A stretch of 64,000 nt of DNA from assembly GCA_028284235.1 (NCBI GenBank), contig JANQSC010000077.1:1-64000 (forward strand), read 5' to 3'. Below, piece after piece: positions 52,860 to 60,837 of the stretch; the first letter of the stretch is position 1; each line of letters starts with the position of its first letter. A model generated the notes under the pieces. The model searched no databases. It saw only the letters and a program-made list of their open reading frames with translations, and was not told the DNA's origin. Source of the stretch: Opitutaceae bacterium (lineage in GTDB: Bacteria > Verrucomicrobiota > Verrucomicrobiia > Opitutales > Opitutaceae). Both the position numbers and the translations under genes were made by a program.

Positions 52860-53966
52860 TTATTCTGACCTATTGGACACTCTGACACTCTCTAAGACGA
52901 TCGCTCCGTTCTCGGAACGAGACGCCTTGATATTCAAGTGCGTCTCGAGCAAATGCACAAAGCCTTCTAGATCGTTCGATCTAAAACTGAGATTGATCGG
53001 CAATTCCTTAAGGCTCGAGCCGACCAGGACGAGTTGAGTCTCGTTTCTCCGATTGAATTCTCGGGCGACTTCCTCAAGAGGGCGATCCTCGAAATCGAGT
53101 AGAACGTGTTTCCAAAACAGGAGTTCCTCGATCTCCGCGGAGTTCAGATTCGCGATCGGGGACGCCTCTAATCGCTCGGGTTCAAGGGGCATGGCCATGC
53201 GCTGACCGGAAACCATGATGTCCGACCGCTTGGGAAGGGGTGTCTTTTCACGCAGATTCGCAATCGGACTACCCGGGCGTCGACCCTTCAATCCCTCTTG
53301 GGATGCACTTTGCAAAGATAGCTGGCGATCCACGCGTACCTTGCCTTCAGTAACAAGAACATCTATTTGATCCATGTCCCGTTTCACATTGAAAGCGGTA
53401 CCTACAGCGCGAACTTGAGTCGTTCCCACATCGACAATAAAGGGACGATCCGGATTTTCCGCCACTGTAAAATACACTTCGCCCGACAGTAACTCAACGA
53501 CTCGCTCATCGTCTGTAAACGCAATCGAAACCTCCGCCCCCTGTCGCATATCGATTTCGCTGCCGTCACTTAAAACCTGATACACGTAGTCGGTTGATAC
53601 GATATGCAAACCGTTGGCACGGTCTTCCAGGACGTCTGACTCGAAAACACCCAAACCGATACGAAACACGATCGCCAACGCGGCGGCAAGCGCCATTCCC
53701 CCGAAACCCCAGGCGATCCAGACGCGAGTCGGTTGCTTCACTTCCAACAAGTCCGGATTGGGCTCCTCGCTGTGCTCAGGTCGCCACTCCGCTAGGCGGT
53801 TAAACTGGCTCCAGCCTTCTCTATAACGAGCGTAGCGCTCGCCATGCCTCGGATCTTGCGCCAGCCACTGAAAAAACGCGTCCTGATCCGAAGCGCTCAA
53901 ACCGCCCGACTGTTTGATCGCCCAGTCCGCTGCAACCGATTCTATCTTTTGATCAATGTTCCTCAT
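52860..53966 (-). CDS. FecR-family anti-sigma regulator
   Basis: 368 residues. The N-terminal sigma-binding segment is KIESVAADWAIKQSGGLSAS ... FFQWLAQDPRHGERYARY. The transmembrane helix is WIAWGFGGMALAAALAIVF. The FecR domain reads QVLSDGSEIDMRQGAEVSIA, then FIVDVGTTQVRAVGTAFNV. A Pro/Lys-rich linker of about 45 residues (QEGLKGRRPGSP...LPKRSD) is longer than in the other two FecR proteins here. The C-terminal STN-like segment is PLEEVAREFNRRNETQLVLV. It is read after the sigma gene (22-nt gap) and before the STN receptor. The regulatory logic is as in FecI-FecR-FecA. Confidence 0.93.
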   Translation of the reverse strand: MRNIDQKIESVAADWAIKQSGGLSASDQDAFFQWLAQDPRHGERYARYREGWSQFNRLAEWRPEHSEEPNPDLLEVKQPTRVWIAWGFGGMALAAALAIVFRIGLGVFESDVLEDRANGLHIVSTDYVYQVLSDGSEIDMRQGAEVSIAFTDDERVVELLSGEVYFTVAENPDRPFIVDVGTTQVRAVGTAFNVKRDMDQIDVLVTEGKVRVDRQLSLQSASQEGLKGRRPGSPIANLREKTPLPKRSDIMVSGQRMAMPLEPERLEASPIANLNSAEIEELLFWKHVLLDFEDRPLEEVAREFNRRNETQLVLVGSSLKELPINLSFRSNDLEGFVHLLETHLNIKASRSENGAIVLESVRVSNRSE

Positions 53967-53988
53967 CTAATCTTCGTCGTTCACTTCT

Positions 53989-54525
53989 CTATGCGCTCCC
54001 TTTTTCTCGATACGCGTTCACGTAATCTACGCATTTCACGATTCCAATCCGCAATTGAACCGCTACGGTGTGCTTGGAAATGCCCAATTTTCGAGCGATA
54101 TCCTTGTGCGACATGCCGTATATTTTAGCTAGGGTAAATGCTTGTCGGCACCGTTTCGGCAATGACTGCACCGCTTTCGTCATGATCTCGAGTTCCTGGT
54201 TTCGAGCCGCAATTTCGGGTATGGCGGCTTCTTCGTCAGGAAAATCCATGTACTCAAATTGCTCCAAGTAGTCGGTGCGCGAAAAGCTCGGCTGCTTAAC
54301 ACGATCCAAGGCTAGGTTTCGGGCGGTCGCGAACAAGAACGCTTTGGGATTCTCCATCGGGACCGTTTCATGGGCCCGCAATACACGCACATAGGACTCC
54401 TGGATTACGTCTTCCCAGTCTAATTCCGAAGGGAATCGGCTTTGGAGCCACGCTTTCAGCATGGGTTCGTGCGGCTCCAATTTCTCTCGGAACCAGCGGG
54501 ATTGATCTGGGATTTCCTGGGCCAT
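53989..54525 (-). CDS. ECF RNA polymerase sigma factor (FecI-like)
   Basis: 178 residues, with region 2 (DWEDVIQESYVRVLRAHETV; PKAFLFATARNLALDRVKQP) and region 4 (AVQSLPKRCRQAFTLAKIYG; HKDIARKLGISKHTVAVQLR). It heads the third sigma/fecR/receptor locus. The start is followed by QEIPDQSRWFREKLEPHEPM, the same N-terminal plan as the sigma factor at 17494-18021 (EQSRWYAEHIEPLEPQIRHW), so these two belong to one ECF subgroup. Unlike the other two loci, no free STN gene accompanies this one. Confidence 0.94.
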   Translation of the reverse strand: MAQEIPDQSRWFREKLEPHEPMLKAWLQSRFPSELDWEDVIQESYVRVLRAHETVPMENPKAFLFATARNLALDRVKQPSFSRTDYLEQFEYMDFPDEEAAIPEIAARNQELEIMTKAVQSLPKRCRQAFTLAKIYGMSHKDIARKLGISKHTVAVQLRIGIVKCVDYVNAYREKGSA

Positions 54526-54626
54526 CGATGATGCACAAAGGCGTACGCCAACAACAAGACGAGATTCAGCGGATAATTGAGTAAAAGTAATTTCGGATAC
54601 AGACCGGAGGCCCGGAAGACTCCCCG

Positions 54627-55475
54627 TTACTGGGGGGCGAGTCCGGACTCTTCGTTGGAGTAGTGATTCGGGGGAGCGAATTCGGAGGCCTCGACATCGA
54701 TCTCTTTGAGGGAATCGATGGCAATTCTCCGTATGGGAATCCCCCTGCTATTAAAGAAGTTGATCTGGACCGGCACCCCGTCGAAGGCCTCGATGTGTTC
54801 GATCCAGCTCGAGCCCGGAACCGACGTCGCCCGATTCCCGTTGGAGACCATAGCATTGATCTCAAGCACATCGCGATAAATCGACGCAAGTCCTCGAAAC
54901 AAGCGGACGACATCCTCTTCGCGGTTGAGCTCTTCCAAGTCCGAAATCCAGACGTCCTTCTTCAACGCGTTTCGTTCCAACTGAATATATCGACGCGCCC
55001 GAAGGTCGCTAACGGTTTTGACCTCGTCGGTTTCTCGTATCAGAGAAGCGTCTTTTTGCTCCGCTTTTTTACGCTTCTCCCAATTTGCATGCAATCGCTT
55101 CAATTCGCGCTTCGCCTTGCCGTTTCGCGGGACAACTCCGTTTTCGTAGTCGGCGAGAATCGATTGAACCTCAGCATTAAAGGTATCAATCCACGCGCGA
55201 TCAAACATCGTAAACGATCGCATCGAGTGATTCACCAAAACAAGTCGATCCTCGTCCTGCTGGTAAATGAAATCGAAGGTTAGCGATCCATCTCGGCGCG
55301 TATGGCTGACTTTTAATCCCACCCCTTCGAGCAAGACAATCGACTCGGTCACGGGATCCCGCGCATTGCCCGACAATTCCACATCGACCAGAGTAAACGT
55401 GAGAGCGCTTCCCAGAGCGGACTGGAGGAGAAGCCCCGCGCAAGCGGTTGCGATTCTGCGACTTGCCGTTCTCAC
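54627..55475 (-). CDS. Secreted protein of unknown function
   Basis: 282 residues, apparently from a GTG at 55475, with a signal peptide ending near GSALT. The N-terminal third is beta-rich (FTLVDVELSGNARDPVTESI; LTFDFIYQQDEDRLVLVNHS), reminiscent of DUF4412-like proteins that bind a small ligand. Residues of about 120-185 are highly charged and helical, probably coiled coil (KAKRELKRLHANWEKRKKAE). The C-terminus is again beta-rich. No catalytic motif was seen. It lies 101 bp upstream of the third ECF sigma gene on the same strand, so a link to that signalling locus is possible but unsupported. Confidence 0.7.
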   Translation of the reverse strand: MRTASRRIATACAGLLLQSALGSALTFTLVDVELSGNARDPVTESIVLLEGVGLKVSHTRRDGSLTFDFIYQQDEDRLVLVNHSMRSFTMFDRAWIDTFNAEVQSILADYENGVVPRNGKAKRELKRLHANWEKRKKAEQKDASLIRETDEVKTVSDLRARRYIQLERNALKKDVWISDLEELNREEDVVRLFRGLASIYRDVLEINAMVSNGNRATSVPGSSWIEHIEAFDGVPVQINFFNSRGIPIRRIAIDSLKEIDVEASEFAPPNHYSNEESGLAPQ

Positions 55476-55596
55476 AAAGAAATTCGAAGGGCTCGCGCCT
55501 AGAAAGTCAAAACTTGGGACTACTGAAATTGGACAACAAGATCCCCTAGACCAAGGGCCCGCAGACTAGAACAACATGAAAATGATCATCAACCTA

Positions 55597-55859
55597 TTCG
55601 AGTCAGTTAAAAGAACCTTATCGGCTCCGAAGGAGACGCCTATTTGTCCCCGCCTACGAAGGGGACATCCTAGCCCCGGCGGGCCGGGGAAATAAGGTTA
55701 GCTCCCTGAAACAACAGGAAACCCATTTTTCGCTCGGCGAAAACCCATCGTGACGAAGGAGCGCAAGGCCATCGGCCGATGTTTTAAAACACCGCTCACT
55801 ATCGTTCGCTAGTCTCGACTTCGTCGAGAATGGGTGTCTCTGCTATGCAGAGACAATGG
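55597..55859 (+). repeat. Modular hairpin-chain repeat, copy 4
   Basis: Starts TTCGAGTCAGTTAAAAGAAC, then CTTATCGG and the CTCCGAAGGAG hairpin. The first stem is GTCCCCGCCTACGAAGGGGA; the middle stems are missing. CCCCGGCGGGCCGGGG is followed by AAATAAGG, and then a full B module ends with GAATGGGTGTCTC and GCAGAGACAATGG. The 419-bp gap between the hypothetical gene (start at 55475) and the DUF1592 gene (stop at 55895) holds little else. Confidence 0.75.
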
Positions 55860-55894
55860 ATCTGCTTTTCAATTTTTTTGTTTTGCTCCGCGGT

Positions 55895-58510
55895 CTACTT
55901 CGACTGGAAGATCGAACTCTGCGTCACCGCGTGTATCAGCGAACGAAAACCGTAGTCGCCTTTTTCCAATGAGGCCACGATCGCGTCGATCTCGCGCCGG
56001 TCCGCGAACTCGATTTCGGCGCCGGTCGCGTAGGTCGTCACTTGGTTGACCAGGTTCCGGGCGATCTGCTCGCGATCGGAAAGAGCCAGGCGCTTGAAGC
56101 CGTCGATATCGGCAAAGTAGCTTCCATCGGTGAGACTGTAGCTCGGATCCACCTCCGGACCGTGTGTCCACTTCTTCCCATTGGAGTCGATGGCTCGGTA
56201 CTTGTCTCTCCAACCACCGATTACATCGAAGCTTTCCAAAGCGAAGCCAGGTGGGTCGATCATCTTGTGGCAGGCCATGCAGGACTGGGTCGAGCGGTGC
56301 TTGTCTAGCTGATCCCGAATTGACACTGCGCCGCGAATGTCCGGCTCCACCGCGGGCACTTGGTCCGGCGGTGGCGGGATGTGCTTGCCCATGATGCGCT
56401 CCAGCAGCCAAACCCCGCGCACGATCGGCGACGTAGTCGTTCCATTCGCTGTCACTTTCAAGACACTGGCGTGCGTAATGATTCCGCCACGACGGGAGTT
56501 CTCATCCAAATCCACCTTGCGTAGACCGGTCTCCGTCCCGAATTCAATCCCGTAGTGTTTCGCGATCCGCTCGTTCAGCACCGTGAAATCCGAGTCGATC
56601 ACGTTGGCGACGCTCAAATTTTCGTCAACCATGCGCTTGAGAAACGAATACGTCTCGTCGAGCATGGAATGTAGAAGTATGTTGTCATACTCCGGATACA
56701 AGGTCGCGTCCGGAGTGGTGAAGGTGATGTCTCGCAGCTCGAGCCAGCTATCGGCGAAATTCTTCACGAACGACTCGGCTCTCGGATCGTTCAACATGCG
56801 CTCAACTTGGGCCGCGAGCCCCTCCGGCTGCGAGAGGCGACCGTTGCGGGCGTCTTCGAGCAGCGATTCGTCCGGCGGACGACTCCAGAGAAAATAGCTC
56901 AAGCGAGACGCAATACTGTAGTCGTCCAACCGACCGTTGCCCTCGTTGAAATAAAGAAAACGGTGCGACGAGAGGATCGCCCGATAGCCCGCTTTGACCG
57001 CGCTCAAGAGCGAACCGGTCGCGTCCAGCTCCGCTTTGGCGAATTCATAGTACGGCTGCAGATCGAATTCCGCAGCAGGACGCCGAAAGGCCCGATCGGC
57101 AAACTGGTTCAGAGTTCTTTTCAAATCCCTCACCGGATTCGCGCTCACGAGCTCGCCGTTCTCGATCTCGAGGGCGCCAAATAGTCGCTTCCTCAAATCG
57201 GCTGTCTCCAGGCCCGGATAGATTCGTTCAATCTCCAGTCCTTCCACCGCGATCCCCGTAGTGCCGTCACCCAAAACAGACAAGTCCGCGATATTTTTCG
57301 ACGGCACCCAATCGATGGTCTTGTCGATCGGCTGAATACCAACGATGTGGCTTTTTTGTATCCACGCGTCGTAGACAAATTCCTGAGTCTCCCGAGTGGC
57401 TTCAAACTTTCCGACCCAGAATACCGCCGGCGCTTTGGCCCTCAAGATTCCCGTATAAATGCGTCCCCACACATTGCGCCCTTCTGGAGGCTCGTGGGCC
57501 CGGGCCTTGACTCGAATCCGATACCAACCCGTTTCCGGGACTTCCGTTCCCGCCATCCGTCCGTGGAATCCATGCGTTGTCGGAAAACTGTACACCGCTC
57601 CGTCGTGATAGATCCCCTGCCGTTCGTTGGGAATACGCTCAGCCCCGACCCCAAGCTCATTTGGGTGAAAAACTCGTTTGAAGGGACGTCGGGCCAGTTC
57701 TTCCGCGATCTCGGCATTCAAGGCGATCGTTCCTTGCAAATCGAGCGTCGAACCCGTGTCGACAAATTGCCCGTTCTCGTAGCGGTAGGTCTTGTTCTCG
57801 CTCGGCAGAAAGCAGCGGTAGCCCTCGTAGAAAAAGATTGTCGGCAGTTTTGAAGTGGCAAAGGGCTCAATTTCGATGGGCCGCAGATCTTTAGGCAGAG
57901 ACTCGGTTGCCTTTTTCGGCGGATGGACCGCTCGATGGAACGACTCGTCGAGCATTGTATCCACCACGCCGAGATACTTCTGCAGGAGATGATAGGATAT
58001 TTGCTGCCCTTCCGCGATGTTGCTGAATCCATCGGTCGTAACGTCAGTCGGCAGGTCGCCCCGCAGCGGAATGTTCACGCCCAAGAGATCGTGCATCGTA
58101 TTCTCATACTCGATACGACTCAATCGACGCGACTTTACGCGGCCTTCCGACTCGATCTCTTCTCGAGAGATTTTGTACAGGATCTTCTCGAACTGGCTCA
58201 GAAAACCCGCCCGCTCGTCCGCCTCGACCAGCGAGTCTTCCGGCGGCGGCATCTCTTTTTCCTTGATTCGGTCGTGCACGAACGCCCAGCGATCCATGTT
58301 GGAGGCGTCGGAGGGGTCGAAAACGAGCGACTCCAAATCGAGCTCACCCTTCTGATCCACATCGTTGTGGCACTCGTAGCAATTCAGATCGAGGAATTCG
58401 ACGACTTCGGTAGGAAGAGTCGCGGACGCGAAAGCCACCTTAAGCGGAGCTATGAGACCTATCAGTCCTATCGGACCTATACGTCCTATCAGTCGGGCGT
58501 TTCGGTTCAT
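55895..58510 (-). CDS. DUF1592-type planctomycete cytochrome (DUF1587/1595/1592/1588/1585)
   Basis: 871 residues. The signal core is built of I-G-x repeats (IGRIGPIGLIGLIAP) encoded by a 9-bp tandem repeat. It is followed by a PSCyt-like segment with CYECHNDVDQKG near residue 45; DUF1587 (RRLSRIEYENTMHDLLGVNI); a long central beta-rich region (about 200-420); DUF1595 (AFRRPAAEFDLQPYYEFAKA); DUF1592 (YSIASRLSYFLWSRPPDESL); DUF1588 with CMACHKMIDPPGFALESFDV; and DUF1585 (LVNQVTTYATGAEI). It lies 15 nt downstream of the DUF1552 gene, its usual partner. It is a paralogue of the protein at 27158-29863. Its role is unknown. Confidence 0.92.
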   Translation of the reverse strand: MNRNARLIGRIGPIGLIGLIAPLKVAFASATLPTEVVEFLDLNCYECHNDVDQKGELDLESLVFDPSDASNMDRWAFVHDRIKEKEMPPPEDSLVEADERAGFLSQFEKILYKISREEIESEGRVKSRRLSRIEYENTMHDLLGVNIPLRGDLPTDVTTDGFSNIAEGQQISYHLLQKYLGVVDTMLDESFHRAVHPPKKATESLPKDLRPIEIEPFATSKLPTIFFYEGYRCFLPSENKTYRYENGQFVDTGSTLDLQGTIALNAEIAEELARRPFKRVFHPNELGVGAERIPNERQGIYHDGAVYSFPTTHGFHGRMAGTEVPETGWYRIRVKARAHEPPEGRNVWGRIYTGILRAKAPAVFWVGKFEATRETQEFVYDAWIQKSHIVGIQPIDKTIDWVPSKNIADLSVLGDGTTGIAVEGLEIERIYPGLETADLRKRLFGALEIENGELVSANPVRDLKRTLNQFADRAFRRPAAEFDLQPYYEFAKAELDATGSLLSAVKAGYRAILSSHRFLYFNEGNGRLDDYSIASRLSYFLWSRPPDESLLEDARNGRLSQPEGLAAQVERMLNDPRAESFVKNFADSWLELRDITFTTPDATLYPEYDNILLHSMLDETYSFLKRMVDENLSVANVIDSDFTVLNERIAKHYGIEFGTETGLRKVDLDENSRRGGIITHASVLKVTANGTTTSPIVRGVWLLERIMGKHIPPPPDQVPAVEPDIRGAVSIRDQLDKHRSTQSCMACHKMIDPPGFALESFDVIGGWRDKYRAIDSNGKKWTHGPEVDPSYSLTDGSYFADIDGFKRLALSDREQIARNLVNQVTTYATGAEIEFADRREIDAIVASLEKGDYGFRSLIHAVTQSSIFQSK

Positions 58511-58525
58511 CGTCGAGGAGCGGGA

Positions 58526-59815
58526 TCAGACCATTTCGAGTCCGGTCATCTCGCCGGTGCTCGTAGCGAATCGCTCCGTCTCCAAACCGTGGCGGCGCAG
58601 GATGCTAAGATAGAGGTTCGGCAACGGGTAATTGTTCTCCGTGTCGAAGGCCAAGTGTTGCCCATGTTTGAAGCCTCCTCCAGCCAGCACCACCGGCATG
58701 TTGCGATTGTCGTGCGAACTGCCGTTGCCGAGGTTGGAAGTCATGAGAACGCTGGTGCGATCGAGCATGGTGCCATTCGATTCTTCCGCTCCCTTGAGGT
58801 CGCGCAGGAAGTCGCCCCATTTGCGAACGAGTTCGGTCTCCACAATCGTCAATTGCTCGAGCTTTTCCTCGTCGAGGCCATGGTGGCTCAAACTGTGGTA
58901 TCCCTCGTCCACGCCATCGAGCGGTACTGCTCCTCCTTCTCCATTTAGGTGGATGGTGATAAAACGCGTCGAGTCCGTCTGCAACGCGAGAAACATCACG
59001 TCTAGCATCAGTTTCTTGCGATCGATGATCGCGTCGCTGTTGTCGATGTCCACCGGCGGGGCCACGCCCACCTTCGGTTTCGGCTTCAATGCCCACTCCT
59101 GGGCCAACCCGAGCCGCTTTTCGAAATTGCGAACCGAGGTAAAATACTGGTCCAGCTTCTCGCGGTCCCCCGCGCCGAGCTGCTTCTCCACTCGCTTGGC
59201 ATCCGCCCCAACCACATCCATGATGCTGCGGCCCTGCTTGAGACGCTCCACTTGACGCGCCTTCTCCTCCTCCGTGTCCGCGATGAAAAGCTGGTTGAAA
59301 ACGCGTGAGGGCGATTGCTCCGCCGGGATCATACTCCCCGACTCCGTGTAGGAAGCGCTCGTCGTCCCATTGATATCGAGCACCAATGACGGATAGCGCG
59401 TGTGGTGGCCCTGGTGCTTGGCAAGGTACTGGTCGATGGATATCGAATTCTTAAACGCAGCGCTGCGGGAATACGGAGCCGCCGTGAGGATGCTCCCCTC
59501 CGCTTGGTGCCCGCCGCTTACCCCGGGATGGGACGATCCCGTGACCACCGTCAGGTCCCCAAGCAAGTCCTGGACTTCCGAAAGGTAGAGTGACGGCGTG
59601 TAATTCCTCCCCGCTTCCTTGGGATTCAAATTCGGTCCGTGCAAACCCAAGGCCAAAGTAATCGCCACGAAGCGGCGCGGCGGCTGGTAGGCGGCAGAAG
59701 CCGCAAAGGCCGGAGTCATCGCTTCTAGCCAGGGGAGCGCCATGGCGGCTCCCGCTCCTTTCAAAAAGGAACGCCGGGAAAGGGATTTCGAGAAATTGAA
59801 GTATACGTTTTTCAT
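58526..59815 (-). CDS. DUF1552 domain protein (Tat signal)
   Basis: 429 residues. The Tat motif SRRSFLKGAGAAMALPWLEA is followed by the DUF1552 body: FVAITLALGLHGPNLNPKEA, LTVVTGSSHPGVSGGHQAEG, EGYHSLSHHGLDEEK and SNLGNGSSHDNRNMPVVLAG. These match the family's conserved His/Asp/Gly clusters. It precedes the DUF1592 gene in the same operon. Compared with its paralogue at 25856-27151, the gene order (DUF1552 then DUF1592) is the same but on the opposite strand. The upstream region (59816-60057) is shared with the divergent SDR gene and contains no recognisable motif. Confidence 0.92.
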   Translation of the reverse strand: MKNVYFNFSKSLSRRSFLKGAGAAMALPWLEAMTPAFAASAAYQPPRRFVAITLALGLHGPNLNPKEAGRNYTPSLYLSEVQDLLGDLTVVTGSSHPGVSGGHQAEGSILTAAPYSRSAAFKNSISIDQYLAKHQGHHTRYPSLVLDINGTTSASYTESGSMIPAEQSPSRVFNQLFIADTEEEKARQVERLKQGRSIMDVVGADAKRVEKQLGAGDREKLDQYFTSVRNFEKRLGLAQEWALKPKPKVGVAPPVDIDNSDAIIDRKKLMLDVMFLALQTDSTRFITIHLNGEGGAVPLDGVDEGYHSLSHHGLDEEKLEQLTIVETELVRKWGDFLRDLKGAEESNGTMLDRTSVLMTSNLGNGSSHDNRNMPVVLAGGGFKHGQHLAFDTENNYPLPNLYLSILRRHGLETERFATSTGEMTGLEMV

Positions 59816-60057
59816 TGGGGCTCGATAGTGTTAGCAAACGACCAATATCGTCTCAAGAGATTCTCGCCTCCCGAGCGCGATTGGACAGGTTCTGGGTCGT
59901 ATATCTACGGTTCCACTCCTGCTCTAATTGCGCCAGATAAAGAAAAGAACGACAACCCATACGTAGGTAAACCGTTGACCAAATTCATCTGCGCAATTCA
60001 ACTACAACGCTTCTCGTTCCCCAGCAATCAGGATGTAAATACTCCGAGACTTAGACA

Positions 60058-60816
60058 ATGATCCTCAAAAACAAAGTCGCCCTCGTCTCCGGCGCCACCA
60101 GCGGAATGGGAAAGGCCATCGCCCTGCTCTTTGCGTCCGAAGGCGCTCGAGTCGTCGTCAATGGACGCGATGAAGCCCGAGGCGCGGAGACCGTCGACGC
60201 CATCCAGAAAAACGGCGGAGAAGCGCGTTTCGTCCGCGCCGACGTCTCCCAAGCCGACCAAGTAGAGGCGCTTGTCGCCGAGACGATCGGCGCCTTCGGG
60301 ACGATCGATATTCTCGTCCCTAACTCAGGCGTACTCGGCCTCGGCTCCGCGACCGAGGTTCCCCTCGAAACCTGGGACCAAACCATCGGCACCAATCTGA
60401 ATGGCGTCTTCTACCTCTGCCGCTACGCGATTCCACACATCGTCAACGCCGGAGGCGGCTCCATCGTCATCAACGCCTCCATCGCCGCCTTCAAATCCTT
60501 CCCCAACCATCCCGCCTACTGCGCCTCGAAAGGCGCCCTCGTCCCTTTGGCCAAGAATCTCGCCATCGACTACGCGTCACAAAACATACGCGTAAACTGC
60601 CTTTGTCCCGGTCCTGTGGATACGCCCATGATCTGGGAGTCCGCCGACGCTTTTCCGAATCCGGAAGAGGCAGTTCAAAACGCAAGCGAAAACACGCTCC
60701 TAAAACGACTGGGCACGCCCGAAGACGTCGCCCGCGCCGCGCTCTTTCTCGCGAGTGACCAGTCCGCTTGGATCACGGGCGCGGCTCTCCCTGTCGACGG
60801 CGGAATAATGGCGTAG
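60058..60816 (+). CDS. SDR-family oxidoreductase
   Basis: 252 residues, a classical short-chain dehydrogenase/reductase. The NAD(P)-binding motif is GATSGMGKA near residue 12. PNSGVLG stands in place of the usual N-A-G. The catalytic Ser lies in VINASIAAF and the Tyr/Lys pair is in AYCASKGAL. The C-terminus reads TGAALPVDGGIMA, as in the FabG-like group. Cofactor preference may be NADP or NAD; RD after the second strand (VVNGRDEARG) is compatible with NADP. It is probably a sugar or alcohol dehydrogenase, but the substrate is unknown. It ends 21 nt from the convergent sulfatase gene and has no operon partner. Confidence 0.92.
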   Translation: MILKNKVALVSGATSGMGKAIALLFASEGARVVVNGRDEARGAETVDAIQKNGGEARFVRADVSQADQVEALVAETIGAFGTIDILVPNSGVLGLGSATEVPLETWDQTIGTNLNGVFYLCRYAIPHIVNAGGGSIVINASIAAFKSFPNHPAYCASKGALVPLAKNLAIDYASQNIRVNCLCPGPVDTPMIWESADAFPNPEEAVQNASENTLLKRLGTPEDVARAALFLASDQSAWITGAALPVDGGIMA

Positions 60817-60837
60817 ACACGAAACGATGCCGATGGC

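Noticed and set aside
59828..60061. 77-codon open frame between the DUF1552 and SDR genes
   Set aside because: No signal, motif or ribosome site; it overlaps the SDR start and lies in a divergent promoter region.
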